Shown here in pieces: positions 55,237 through 64,000 of a stretch of DNA of 64,000 bases. The translations under genes were made by a program, and so were the position numbers. Position 1 is the first letter of the stretch. Every line of letters starts with the position of its first letter. Under the pieces are notes generated by a model. It did not search any database and was not told where the DNA came from. It worked only from the letters and a program-made list of their open reading frames with translations. Origin of the DNA: G965214625 sp965214625 (GTDB taxonomy: Bacteria; Pseudomonadota; Gammaproteobacteria; Arenicellales; Poriferihabitantaceae); NCBI GenBank assembly GCA_965214625.1, contig OZ243962.1, forward strand, positions 1,488,001 to 1,552,000, given 5' to 3'.

Positions 55237-55381
55237 TATTAACTCTTATCCCAACTTAGCATTGAGCTGTTACTGGTTAGATTTTTCACACGTAACGGAC
55301 CCGGCCAGCGGATTTATTCGGGTGGTGTAGGGATCGGGAAGGCTAGAGAGGGATAGCGGAGAAAAACAATAAAAACTCCCC

Positions 55382-56617
55382 TTATAACAGTAATTCGATT
55401 TGTTGCCTGAACACGTCAGGATCAATTTTAATGTCATACCAGTTTATAGTATTTCTTTTGCCCTTAACCCCGGACCCCATTAGGTAAAAATAGTCTAAAT
55501 CTATAGATGCAGATAACATGAACACTAATCCCATTGCTGAATTTGAGCCGGGGAAAATTTCCAGTACTTTTGTGCCGGGATCACAATACAGCAGATTGTT
55601 CAACCCGGTCCCATGAGCACCCACAACGATTTTGGCAAACTGCATAATTGATATCTGTTCATCGACCGAACAATCCTCAAGGTGAACGACAGAAAAACCA
55701 TATTCCGTCAAAATAGGCAATAATGCCTGTTCGTTAAGAATGCGTCGATGTTTGGCCTTGCTTCTGGATACGTAGATTCGCTCTCCCCGACTCAGCACCC
55801 TATCAGCATAAGGCAATAGTTTTTTTCTTAAAAAACCGGTAATTTTGGAGTCAATCAAGTAACCGTTCATCCGTGCATAACACGGAACAATCAGCCGATC
55901 AGCCGTTATTCCAGATGGCATCCGATCAGCTGAAATGATTTTTTTATCATCCAATCCGAGCATGGTTAGATACCGTTTCTGGTAGGATTGACTATTCCGT
56001 ACATAGACAGCAGAATAGCTATCTAGCGTATCTTCTACCAAAGCCAACCGCCCCAGCACCTCAAACAAATAATGTCCGTATTCGTTACCCTGTGAGTTAG
56101 TCAGTATCAACACAGGGCATGGCATATGTATTGTATTAAGTTTGGTACTCCAAGAATTGAGGGCCAAAGGGCCGAATTGCTTTAACTTTCTCCCAAAGCT
56201 ACTTTTTGGAGGCCGGACCTCGCGCATGAACGAGGCGTAGCGGTGACCGGCTCCCATGATAACGCGCCCTTTTGTGTCCAGTGTGTTGCCATTGGAGAGT
56301 GCAATACCGCCATCAATTTCAACCACCCATCCCATGCATTCAGCTCTAAATTTTCTAGTTCTAGGTTCCCAAGGTATGTTGTCGGGATGATTGCTTTTAG
56401 GCTGATTTTGTAGGTAAATTGGCACTGGTTGTTTCAGCCTTCCCCAGACTTTGAATTGGTCATAAGGAATAGGCGAGAAAGGCCAAATTCCCAGGGTGCG
56501 ATATATGGATTTTGGACTAACAACCCGTGCCATGATTCGGCAAATATAGACCAAAAGAGACGTTATTATTATGTTGGTTTTTCCTAACAAACGACGAAAA
56601 TATAAAGATTTGGCCAT
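55382..56617 (-). CDS. GT61 family glycosyltransferase (copy 2)
   Basis: About 411 residues from ATG 56617; the frame is open from a GTG at 56674, and an ATG at 56533 would avoid overlap with the divergent gene. GT61 motifs are intact: GERIYVSRSKAKHRRILNEQ, MQFAKIVVGAHGTGLNNLLY and KVLEIFPGSN. It is a close relative of the 30591-31985 protein, with identical IWPFSPIPYDQFKVWGRL, the shared YQKRYL-ML-LDD segment and the same C-terminal FRQQIELL. A hydrophobic N-terminal segment (IIITSLLVYICRIMARVV) suggests membrane association. Orientation is opposite to copy 1. Confidence 0.85.
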   Translation of the reverse strand: MAKSLYFRRLLGKTNIIITSLLVYICRIMARVVSPKSIYRTLGIWPFSPIPYDQFKVWGRLKQPVPIYLQNQPKSNHPDNIPWEPRTRKFRAECMGWVVEIDGGIALSNGNTLDTKGRVIMGAGHRYASFMREVRPPKSSFGRKLKQFGPLALNSWSTKLNTIHMPCPVLILTNSQGNEYGHYLFEVLGRLALVEDTLDSYSAVYVRNSQSYQKRYLTMLGLDDKKIISADRMPSGITADRLIVPCYARMNGYLIDSKITGFLRKKLLPYADRVLSRGERIYVSRSKAKHRRILNEQALLPILTEYGFSVVHLEDCSVDEQISIMQFAKIVVGAHGTGLNNLLYCDPGTKVLEIFPGSNSAMGLVFMLSASIDLDYFYLMGSGVKGKRNTINWYDIKIDPDVFRQQIELLL

Positions 56618-57482
56618 ATTCGATAACGGATATAAAACACTGGAAAATGTGGTTGTGATCGGGGAGCGAACCACACTCTATCACAAAAAAACAAATACAC
56701 TAATCTATACAAAGGGGGCTGCATATCAACTCGATTCCACGTTACCCAAATGTGCAGTTACTCTCCCCTTCGGATCAATTGATAATAGCCGTTGTCTATG
56801 TTTTCCGGGATGCAATTACCGGGTTTGGTACCACATTGTCATTGATGTTGGATTCCAGATTTTTTTGGCAAAAAAATTAAATCTTGCTCGATCTGTAGTA
56901 GTGCCCGCATTGGTCAAAAACCACCAACCGGTATTGGATTTTTTAAATCTGTTCGGAGTAAAGGTGATATTTGTAAATCACCCTAGAAAGGCACTTAAAG
57001 TTAAATCGGCTATTGTTTTTGACAAGTTCACGGGGAGACTATCTGAAGCTATTTCTGGAGGCAAGCTAAATCAGGAAATAAGGAATTATTTTTGTTTTCT
57101 AACAAATAAATCAACGTCATTCAATGTTGGGGGATGTGGGGAAAAGATTTTTTCAACACGGAGGGGGGGCGATAGCAGAGTGTGCGAAAATTTTTCGGAA
57201 ATCGAAAAGGCGTATATCTCACAAGGATATCAGGTGGTTTATTTTGGTGGGATGAGCCTTGCTGAACAGATAAAAACCATGTCCAGCGTAACCCATTTTG
57301 CCGGTTTTCATGGTAGCAATTTGGCTAATATTGTTTTTGCGCCAAATCTGAAATATGTTCAGGAAGTAGTTAGCGGACATTACATTAGCGACTTTAAGAA
57401 AATCGCCCAATTTAAAGACAGTGATTACAGCTTGAACAATCAATCAGGATCAGGCCGCATAGCACAACCGACCAGCACATGA
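56571..57482 (+). CDS. GT61-like glycosyltransferase, diverged
   Basis: A 303-residue protein with the C-terminal GT61/DUF563 pattern: GGEKIFSTRRGGDSRVCEN-like text (CGEKIFSTRRGGDSRVCEN), then MSSVTHFAGFHGSNLANIVF and the following VQEV. The middle has CFPGCNYRVWYHIVIDVGFQI, matching the usual NYxHWxxD-like region. It is not closely related to the other two GT61 proteins here. It is divergent from, and slightly overlaps, the start of copy 2. The C-terminal 15 residues (SGSGRIAQPTST) run into the IS110-relic flank and may have been altered by that insertion. No clear ribosome-binding site. Confidence 0.75.
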   Translation: MLVFPNKRRKYKDLAIFDNGYKTLENVVVIGERTTLYHKKTNTLIYTKGAAYQLDSTLPKCAVTLPFGSIDNSRCLCFPGCNYRVWYHIVIDVGFQIFLAKKLNLARSVVVPALVKNHQPVLDFLNLFGVKVIFVNHPRKALKVKSAIVFDKFTGRLSEAISGGKLNQEIRNYFCFLTNKSTSFNVGGCGEKIFSTRRGGDSRVCENFSEIEKAYISQGYQVVYFGGMSLAEQIKTMSSVTHFAGFHGSNLANIVFAPNLKYVQEVVSGHYISDFKKIAQFKDSDYSLNNQSGSGRIAQPTST

Positions 57483-57556
57483 ACAGACAGAATCCGAACA
57501 CTATCTATCACCCGAAACCCCCGTCAGGCTTCACAGGAAGACCGTAGCGCGACGGA

Positions 57557-57651
57557 ATGGACACCTCCTCTCTTGTGCGTCATGATAATGGCGCAGGTGC
57601 CCGAAGACGGGCGTTTTTATCAGAAACATTGAATTGAGAGGAGGTGTCCAT
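57557..57651. repeat. 16-bp inverted repeat over the IS110 translation start
   Basis: ATGGACACCTCCTCTC at 57557-57572 and its exact reverse complement at 57636-57651, spaced by 63 bases. The right arm contains the AGGAGG ribosome-binding site and the first two bases of the transposase ATG (57650). In the mRNA the arm pair would hide the start site. Confidence 0.85.
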
Positions 57652-58295
57652 GAACGAGGTTACCATTATCGGAATTGATTTGGCAAAGCATCATTTTCAA
57701 CTGCATGGTTCCCATGCCGATGGGTCGGTGGCGATGGAGGCCTGTGGCGGGGCCCACCACTGGGCCCGGGAAATCCGATCATTGGGTCACCGGGTGCGGT
57801 TGATTGCCCCGACGTATGTCAAACCGTATGTCAAACGACAGAAGAATGACCAGGCCGATGCCGAAGCGGTAGCCGAGGCGGCGTCCCGCCCGACGATGCG
57901 CTGTGTCACGCACGGTCAAGACCCGGGCACAGCAGGCGAGAAGCACACTGTTTCGGACGCGGGCGCAGATCAAGGGGCTCGACGCGGTGCTGTCGGATGC
58001 GATGATACCCGGTTGGATAAGTTGGCACGGGAGATGGGCAACGCCATGATGTCACAGATTCGACGGTTGCGCGCCATCCCGGGGGTGGGCCCGATCACCG
58101 GGTTGGCCTTTATTGTCTTTAACCCCGATAGGGAAGACTTCCGCTGCGGTTGGGATTTTGCCGCGTGGCTCGGCTTGGTCCCGAAACAGCATTCGTCCGG
58201 GGGCAAGGCCCGACTCGGGAAAGTATCGAAGAGGGGCCAGCGGAACCTGCGTCGACTGTTGATCGGCGGTCCGAAGGCGGCGCGCTGGTCCGGTC
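57650..58295 (+). pseudogene. IS110 family transposase relic
   Basis: N-terminal DEDD domain: IIGIDLAKHHFQLHG with the first Asp, then KPYVKRQKNDQADAEAVAEA with the late acidic pair. The frame shifts near 57905 (VKTRAQQARSTLFRTRAQIKG continues in another frame). After an internal deletion, the C-terminal transposase_20 part is present: RRLRAIPGVGPITGLAF, AAWLGLVPKQHSSGGKARLG, RGQRNLRRLLI. Homology stops at RWSG near 58295, before the normal end. It is a dead copy, GC-rich, lying between the GT61-like and OafA genes. Confidence 0.9.
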
Positions 58296-58427
58296 TGCTT
58301 CATAGAGGTCAGTTTCATCATATTTTCATGTCACCGCCGGGTTGGGGCAGACTATGCCATTATTTCCGGATTGGAAAACGCTTTCTTCGGGGCAAGAATC
58401 CACCTCTTTGTATATTTGGAGATAAAA

Positions 58428-60425
58428 GTGACCAACACTTCAAGTAAATTATCTTATCGCGCTGAAATTGATGGTCTCAGAGCTATCGCAGTAGTTAGTG
58501 TAATTCTTTATCACGCTCAAACTTTTGTTTACGATAGAGATTGGTCTGAAGGTGGCTATATTGGTGTGGATATCTTCTTTGTGATTAGTGGATATCTGAT
58601 CACAAGAATTATTCTTTTGGAGTTGTACGAAAGGGATTCCTTTAGTTTTTTAAACTTCTATGAACGACGAGCACGAAGAATTCTTCCGATACTTTTTCTC
58701 GTTATTATTGTCTCAATACCTTTCGCATGGGAAACGTTTCTTCCATTGGAGATGATTGAATACTCTAGAAGTGTTCTTTCTTCGATATTGTTTGGTTCAA
58801 ACTTTTTTTTCTATTTCACTTCAACCGAATATGGAGCAGAGAGCGCTCTCTTGAAGCCTTTGCTCCACACTTGGAGCTTAGGCGTCGAAGAACAATTTTA
58901 CCTAGTTTTCCCCTTGCTGGTCGTTGTGATATTTAGGTATTTTAGGAAGTTCTTTCTCAGTATATTAGTTGCACTTTCGTTGCTCAGTCTACAGTTTGCT
59001 GAACTGATGGAAGTAATAAACCCAGCCCTAAATTTCTATCTACCTTTTACTCGGTTTTGGGAGTTAGCCGTTGGCTCTGTTCTCGCATATAGAGAGTTAA
59101 ATTATAGAGTCGAGCGAACGGATTTTTGGTCTAAGTTGCTTCCAATGCTCGGCTTGTATCTAATAACATATTCGCTCTTTTTTTTTAATGGGGAAACCCC
59201 TCATCCAAGCTTCCATACAACACTCCCTATTATAGGTGTCGCACTTATCATTGGCTTTGCGTCTGAAAAAGAATTGGTTGGAAAAGTGCTTGGAAGCAAG
59301 CCCTTCGTTTGGGTTGGTCTTGTAAGTTATTCAGCTTACATGTGGCATTACCCTATTTTTGCATTTGCTCGGCTGCGAGACCCTTGGACACCATTATCAA
59401 CATACGATAAGTTGGAACTGATTTCTTTGACTTTCGCGCTTTCTGTGCTGTCTTTTTTCTTGGTAGAGAGGCCTTTTCGACGAAAGTTGTCTCGTAAAGT
59501 ATTTTTCTCTGTGCTCACCCTCGTCTCCATTTTTGTAATCTCATCAGCAGCATATGTATCTTTTAGTAATCATTTTGAGGCTGTATGGGAGCGGATTGCA
59601 CCTCGTTCGTTGGTCATTCCTTACAAACTCATTGAAGACACACGAGCCAAAAGACCTCTTGTTCTCAGTGAGTGCCGATTTAATTTAATACATGAAGACG
59701 ATTCTTTCGATGTTGCCGAATCACTTGCGAAGTGTCGTCAGAAATTTGGTCGAGCTGTCTTTATTTTGGGAGATTCACACGCCATAAATATATTTAATAT
59801 TTTCGGCTACAGTGAAAGATTTCCTTTCATTGTCGGTTCTGTGAAAAACGGATGTCGACCACATGGTTGCGGTAGTTCCGGTCAATATGAGCTCTTCATC
59901 GATAACGTCCTGCCCTATGCTATGGAAGATGATGTGGTTATTTTCCATCAAAGTGGTTCCCATCTAGTAGAAGATAGCAAAGGGAAGACTGATTCAATGC
60001 GAGCATTTAATGAGGGCATTTTTAAAATAAAGCATGAATACATAAAGTCTATAGAGGTATACCTATCACGCGTTAGTTCAAAAACCGCAGCAAAAGTTTT
60101 TTGGCTGGGTCCTTTTATCGAGTATCGTTACAATCCAAAACAGATCGTAAAGCGATCTGTAGAGGGTCGGAGCTTTGAAGATCTTTTGGTTGTTCACCAT
60201 AATAGCCGTTCCATTTTTAATGCATTAGAGAAAGTTCTCAGTAAATTAAACGGTGAAGGGTACACGTACATTCCGTTCGAACATTTCTACAACGTTGAGA
60301 ATAATGCGCTAACGAACGATTTTAATGGTGGGGTATGCTTCCAGTTTATGGATATCGATCACTTCAGCAAGTGTGGAGAGATGTTGCTCGGTAAACGCGG
60401 GCAGTTCGACTTTGTTGGATTTTAG
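58428..60425 (+). CDS. OafA/YrhL acyltransferase with SGNH domain
   Basis: A 665-residue protein that O-acetylates surface polysaccharide. The N-terminal acyltransferase-3 domain has ten or so membrane helices; its motifs are YRAEIDGLRAIAVVSVILYH and GGYIGVDIFFVISGYLIT, with FYERRARRILP next. From about residue 440 a periplasmic SGNH domain follows: AVFILGDSHAINIFN with the catalytic Ser, and FMDIDHFSKCGEMLL with the Asp-x-x-His. The GTG at 58428 is preceded by GGAG and starts just before the family N-terminus; the longer frame comes from IS110 sequence. The product likely decorates the glycan made here. Confidence 0.92.
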   Translation: MTNTSSKLSYRAEIDGLRAIAVVSVILYHAQTFVYDRDWSEGGYIGVDIFFVISGYLITRIILLELYERDSFSFLNFYERRARRILPILFLVIIVSIPFAWETFLPLEMIEYSRSVLSSILFGSNFFFYFTSTEYGAESALLKPLLHTWSLGVEEQFYLVFPLLVVVIFRYFRKFFLSILVALSLLSLQFAELMEVINPALNFYLPFTRFWELAVGSVLAYRELNYRVERTDFWSKLLPMLGLYLITYSLFFFNGETPHPSFHTTLPIIGVALIIGFASEKELVGKVLGSKPFVWVGLVSYSAYMWHYPIFAFARLRDPWTPLSTYDKLELISLTFALSVLSFFLVERPFRRKLSRKVFFSVLTLVSIFVISSAAYVSFSNHFEAVWERIAPRSLVIPYKLIEDTRAKRPLVLSECRFNLIHEDDSFDVAESLAKCRQKFGRAVFILGDSHAINIFNIFGYSERFPFIVGSVKNGCRPHGCGSSGQYELFIDNVLPYAMEDDVVIFHQSGSHLVEDSKGKTDSMRAFNEGIFKIKHEYIKSIEVYLSRVSSKTAAKVFWLGPFIEYRYNPKQIVKRSVEGRSFEDLLVVHHNSRSIFNALEKVLSKLNGEGYTYIPFEHFYNVENNALTNDFNGGVCFQFMDIDHFSKCGEMLLGKRGQFDFVGF

Positions 60426-60508
60426 CGGGGCCGAGTTAAAGAAGCGTGGCAACACCCCCTTACTCGACCCTGCCCCAAATCTGAAAAACCCCTACAGCGC
60501 AAGTCCCT

Positions 60509-61090
60509 CTATAGGGGCAAACCATGGCCATAAGCAACCATACACATTACCATCGGTACAGAAAGCATGGTATTTGTACGTGATGCTAATAGGGCAACAT
60601 TTTTTGCGTTAGCTATCTCACTGGAACTAGCTTCAACTATTCCAAGTATTTTTTTCTGGTTCGGCCAAATCAACACCCAAACATTAAATAGCATAATTGT
60701 CCCAAGCCATGCGCCGACACCAATAGGGGTAATACCATCCATTGCAAAAAAATGTGTGACAAAACCACCAACATATTCAAGCGCCAAAGCACCGGTTATC
60801 CAGGTTGCCACTGCTCCCCATCGAAACCAAAGTAATGCTTTGGGCGCAACATATTTGGAAATTGCAGCCGGGCCTGGACCGTTTGTATCACCAGTCGCCT
60901 CCACTGTTGCAGGGACCTGCACAAAATTAAAATAGTATAACAATCCAATCCATGTAATGCCTGCAAGCACATGTAACCAGACGACGAATGACCACCCAAC
61001 CCAGCTTATACCAGCAAACATTGCCGCAATTACTACTGCAATTACAAATCCCGAAACAATAGTCCCGAGAATACTTTTTAATGGATTCAT
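60509..61090 (-). CDS. urate hydroxylase PuuD-like membrane protein
   Basis: A 193-residue membrane protein with about five hydrophobic segments. The text WSFVVWLHVLAGITWIGLLYYFNFVQVP and the Trp-rich WGAVATWITGALALEYVGG match the N-terminal membrane domain of PuuD-type (Urate_ox_N) proteins. The second membrane part (GTIMLFNVWVLIWPNQKKIL) agrees. The C-terminal cytochrome c domain of full PuuD is absent, as in many short relatives whose role is unknown. GC content lies between backbone and accessory values. It is convergent with the OafA gene and not obviously tied to polysaccharide synthesis. Confidence 0.8.
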   Translation of the reverse strand: MNPLKSILGTIVSGFVIAVVIAAMFAGISWVGWSFVVWLHVLAGITWIGLLYYFNFVQVPATVEATGDTNGPGPAAISKYVAPKALLWFRWGAVATWITGALALEYVGGFVTHFFAMDGITPIGVGAWLGTIMLFNVWVLIWPNQKKILGIVEASSSEIANAKNVALLASRTNTMLSVPMVMCMVAYGHGLPL

Positions 61091-61197
61091 AGATACTCTC
61101 CCAAATTAAATGTTGCTATACAAAACTCGTATGATAAACCAAAAACATATTACTTAAGAGTTTAATGGCATATGAGATTCAATGGTATGGGCTTCCT

Positions 61198-63057
61198 CTA
61201 TTCCTGACTAAACAGACATGTTTCCCACATTTCCTTATACAACCCCTTCTTTATGTTCATCAGCTCATCATGGGTCCCCATCTCAACCACAGTGCCACCA
61301 TCAAGAACGATAATCCTACCTGCATTTCTCACGGTTGACATGCGGTGTGCTATGAATAATATCGTCTTCTCCTCTCCCAAGTCGAGCAAAGCCTGTGTGA
61401 TCCGCTCTTCAGTAAGCACATCCAATGAGCTAGTTGCTTCGTCTAGTATCAAAATAGATGTTCCTTTTAAAATCGCCCTAGCAAATGCTATCCTCTGAAT
61501 CTGCCCCCCCGACAATCGATATCCCTTTTCACCTAGTTCTGAATCATATCCATTCTCCATTTGGCAAATGAATTCATGGGCATCAGCCACCTTACATGCG
61601 TGAATAATTTCTGTCTGTGACGCATCTGGATTTGCAAACAACAAGTTCTCTTTTACTGTTAAGTTCAATATCAAATCGTTTTGAGATACGACAGAAAAAA
61701 GCTCATACCATGAGTTCGGTCTCGCGACACTTGAGGCAATACCATCAATTGAGACTGTGCCCGATGTCGGTTGATACAGCCCGCTAATAACATCTATCAA
61801 AGTCGACTTGCCTGCACCTGAAGGACCAACAAAAGCAATTTTTTCTCCCTTGTGAATCGTCAAAGATATGTTTTCCAAGACATGAGGGACATTTTCGGTG
61901 TATTTGAAACTGACCGAGTCCAACTGAATTTTATGCCAATCCTTTCTAACCTTTGATCCAGAATTTCGCATCAGATATTTTTTCTTCCGGTATAGAAAAT
62001 TAGCCACATGCTCCAATTTTGGAAGTTGACGCGCAATCATTGATCTGATCCCATTAATACTTGAGAGTCGCCCATTGCATCGATGCAATATAACAACGAA
62101 AGCCAGCAGTTTCGGTAACGCATTACTTGGGTTTTCGGAAGTGACATAGCCAGCAAACAAGATAAATACGGCGGTTAAAATAATGACCGTTTCCTGTGAC
62201 GGTGCAATGAGTGCATTCCATATCGAGGATTCCCTTTGCAAACGAGCAATTTCCCATACAGTATCTTTAATGAAGCCACTAACGTATTTCTCTCTACCAT
62301 ATAGGCGTATAAGTCGTAGTGCCTGTAAATACTCGATCGTCTGTGCTGAGAGTCTTATCGCCAGTTTTCTTGCTTTCTGTCCTAATATTTTTAATCGATT
62401 CAGGAGTGGATAAATCAAAAACAACACAAGAAAAATGATGACACCCGTAAAAATTGACCATTTCCAGTTCGTCACTATTAGCAAAACGAAATAGCTAGCA
62501 AACATACATATTGTCACAATCGCCTCATTGATCAATTTCAAAAATCTGACTGCCGAAGTCGCGCTATTCAGTAAAACTTGTTTTTCCCCGGTTGAATAAC
62601 TATTCACCAGTTTGTATTCCAGCGACATCAGTTGCATCACTACTTTGGTTTGTAACTGCGAACCGACCTTGGCCTCCAAATGGGCTCCGATAACAGCCGA
62701 CACGTACTGAATCACTGACTTCCCGACTTGCAAACAAACCCCGATTCCAAGCAAAACCAAAAACAGATGCTGTTTTTCAAATCGTCCGCAAAGGTCCAGA
62801 CCGACCGTGTCCGACACTGTTTGTATCACTTCAAGACAGTCTCCCGACTCGCTTGTGACCACAAAGACAGACAAAGCAAGCGCAGCCAAAGAGGCACCCT
62901 CCAAAAACCCCACAACAATTCCCAATATCAGTAAGGATGCCATCAAGCCCTTATATTGAACGGCAAACCCCAAAATCAACCAGAAAGTTCTCTCGGCGGA
63001 TTTGCTCATGTTCTGAGTGCCCAACCGAAATAGAAAATTGGTTAACAGTTTACGCAT
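61198..63057 (-). CDS. ABC exporter, fused permease and ATPase (MsbA-like)
   Basis: A 619-residue half-transporter with six membrane helices in the first 330 residues (for example LMASLLILGIVVGFLEGASLA) and a C-terminal ATPase. Walker A is GPSGAGKST at 411-419; the signature LSGGQIQR starts at 515; Walker B is ILILDEATSSLD; and the H-loop is FIAHRMST. It resembles MsbA/PglK-type lipid-linked oligosaccharide flippases in layout. In a nonulosonic-acid locus with no visible Wzx or Wzm/Wzt, it is a candidate for moving the glycan or a lipid-linked intermediate. It lies 12 bases after the GT4 gene, same strand. Confidence 0.92.
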   Translation of the reverse strand: MRKLLTNFLFRLGTQNMSKSAERTFWLILGFAVQYKGLMASLLILGIVVGFLEGASLAALALSVFVVTSESGDCLEVIQTVSDTVGLDLCGRFEKQHLFLVLLGIGVCLQVGKSVIQYVSAVIGAHLEAKVGSQLQTKVVMQLMSLEYKLVNSYSTGEKQVLLNSATSAVRFLKLINEAIVTICMFASYFVLLIVTNWKWSIFTGVIIFLVLFLIYPLLNRLKILGQKARKLAIRLSAQTIEYLQALRLIRLYGREKYVSGFIKDTVWEIARLQRESSIWNALIAPSQETVIILTAVFILFAGYVTSENPSNALPKLLAFVVILHRCNGRLSSINGIRSMIARQLPKLEHVANFLYRKKKYLMRNSGSKVRKDWHKIQLDSVSFKYTENVPHVLENISLTIHKGEKIAFVGPSGAGKSTLIDVISGLYQPTSGTVSIDGIASSVARPNSWYELFSVVSQNDLILNLTVKENLLFANPDASQTEIIHACKVADAHEFICQMENGYDSELGEKGYRLSGGQIQRIAFARAILKGTSILILDEATSSLDVLTEERITQALLDLGEEKTILFIAHRMSTVRNAGRIIVLDGGTVVEMGTHDELMNIKKGLYKEMWETCLFSQE

Positions 63058-63069
63058 AGGCCTTTTGCA

Positions 63070-64000
63070 TCAGTCGAACAGCGCCTGGTATAATTTGTTT
63101 TCCTTCTTGGCGCAGAAAGTCATTGAGTGTTTTTTTTCAATATTTTCTCTAGCCTTTTCCCTCATAGCCTGCAACGACGAATCTCGCATATCAATCAGCA
63201 TTTGCAATGTCTGTGCAATCGAACCAACATCACTCTTACAGAGCAAACCATTTTCGTTGTGGGTTATCAACTCCCGATGGGCCCGTATATTGGAGCTAAG
63301 CGTAATCAAGCCTGTTGACATTGCCTCCAGTATGACTTTGGGCATTCCAGAAGCATAGAATTGTGTCATCACAAAGACATTGTTTTCTCTTAGAATTACC
63401 GGAATCTCATCATTTTTGACATTGCCCATAAAGTTTATATTGAGGCAATATTTTCTCTGAATCTCAATCAGCTTGTCCTTATAAGGACCTTCACCAACAA
63501 TCACAACCTCACAGGGATGGTTTACTTTTGCCACCGCCTGCAAGACACCCTGGAAATTTTTCATCTCGACCAACCTTCCAATCAGTACGATTTTCAATTT
63601 TTCCTGGATCGGGATCTGTTGGTCGGCATAAGAAAACAATTGTTCATCCACTGCGTTCGGGATGACAGTGATTTTTCTTTTGTCCACGTTATAATTGACC
63701 AGGACATAATCCCGGTCCGATGGCGTCACCACAATAATTGCATCTGCAAGCCGGAAACCCAACCATTCCGAAAAAATCGCTTTTTTCAGGCGCCAACCGG
63801 ATAACCGCTGTTCCTTGACCATCATTTCTCGGGTCCGAACCCAGCCGCATCGCACAACAAATTTTGATCTGTGTGAAACCAGTTTGCCAAGAAAGCCAAC
63901 TAGCGCTCCTTGTGACTGGTTGCTTTTGAATATATTGGTTTTCCTGAATGCCTTCCAATGAACCAATGGCGCAAACAGAGCATACAATAATGGATGATTG
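63070..64000 (-). CDS. GT4 family glycosyltransferase, partial
   Basis: The C-terminal 310 residues of a glycosyltransferase family 4 protein; the frame is open to the end of the window, so the true start lies outside. GT-B motifs: ITVIPNAVDEQLFSY, KIVLIGRLVEMKNFQGVLQA, and the E-x7-E region SGMPKVILEAMSTGLITLSS, with the second part of the motif intact. It is upstream of and almost touches the ABC exporter gene (12 bases), so both are probably one transcript starting beyond 64000. Donor and acceptor unknown. Confidence 0.9.
   Translation of the reverse strand, partial: NHPLLYALFAPLVHWKAFRKTNIFKSNQSQGALVGFLGKLVSHRSKFVVRCGWVRTREMMVKEQRLSGWRLKKAIFSEWLGFRLADAIIVVTPSDRDYVLVNYNVDKRKITVIPNAVDEQLFSYADQQIPIQEKLKIVLIGRLVEMKNFQGVLQAVAKVNHPCEVVIVGEGPYKDKLIEIQRKYCLNINFMGNVKNDEIPVILRENNVFVMTQFYASGMPKVILEAMSTGLITLSSNIRAHRELITHNENGLLCKSDVGSIAQTLQMLIDMRDSSLQAMREKARENIEKKHSMTFCAKKENKLYQALFD

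Noticed and set aside
60424..60478. Stem-loop after the OafA-type gene (GGGGC and CGAGT arms with complements)
   Set aside because: The stem is interrupted by several unpaired bases and lacks a T-run, so a terminator cannot be supported.

Overview
The window looks like part of a gammaproteobacterial chromosome. The support is the gene order nadD-rsfS-rlmH-maf-rng, the lysA-lptM-argH neighbourhood, a DUF1329/DUF1302 outer-envelope pair and a PCu(A)C copper chaperone. The genus cannot be fixed from the sequence. Two compositional regimes are visible by eye: a GC-rich housekeeping backbone (about 1-21,000) and a mostly AT-rich accessory region (about 23,000-64,000). GC-rich islands inside the second region are nearly all insertion-sequence relics or a broken housekeeping gene.

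Backbone, 1-21,033. A 2OG-Fe(II) oxygenase is followed by a DUF1302-DUF1329 operon (minus strand), a polytopic membrane protein, a cytochrome P450, a histidine phosphatase and a macro-domain hydrolase. Next comes a plus-strand run: a membrane-anchored hypothetical protein, a CopD-like membrane protein, a TlpA-like thioredoxin, NadD, RsfS, RlmH, Maf, RNase G and a small secreted protein. Start/stop overlaps link several of these. Then come a small cytochrome c, PCu(A)C, a 5'-nucleotidase, and lysA-lptM-argH on the minus strand. lptM is a 40-codon lipoprotein gene that is easy to overlook.

Defence-like and scar region, 21,474-30,500. A broken AAA-ATPase-like/PD-(D/E)XK gene precedes an intact RloC-like anticodon-nuclease candidate: an ABC-type ATPase with a CPFC zinc-hook motif and a C-terminal R-x3-E...H triad. 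Convergent to it lies a gene with PD-(D/E)XK-type nuclease motifs (DUF6615-like). After a transposase relic comes a translationally coupled trio (a small unknown protein, a polysaccharide deacetylase and a formyltransferase). Next to it is a citrate synthase gene that has lost its 5' third.

Surface-polysaccharide region, 30,591-64,000. The centre is a tight minus-strand operon (47,560-40,771) coding for a nonulosonic acid pathway, best read as legionaminic acid: LegF, LegB, LegC, a NeuD-like acyltransferase, LegI, LegG and a PtmE-like nucleotidyltransferase. Around it are glycosyltransferase-like genes, a FemAB/GNAT-like acyltransferase, a methyltransferase, a DUF4910 protein, a flavin oxidoreductase, an OafA-type acyltransferase, an MsbA-like ABC exporter and a GT4 glycosyltransferase cut by the window end. 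Two closely related GT61 proteins sit at opposite ends (30.6 kb and 55.4 kb).

Mobile-element relics separate these genes. They include an ISAs1-type transposase fused to a DruA (DUF4338) domain, a second DruA-domain fragment, an IS110 relic with a hairpin over its translation start, and a 984-bp element. That element has 17-bp terminal repeats (16/17 matching) and perfect 8-bp target duplications, and it carries debris of a DNA adenine methylase and an IS66 transposase. I saw no tRNA, rRNA or CRISPR array.
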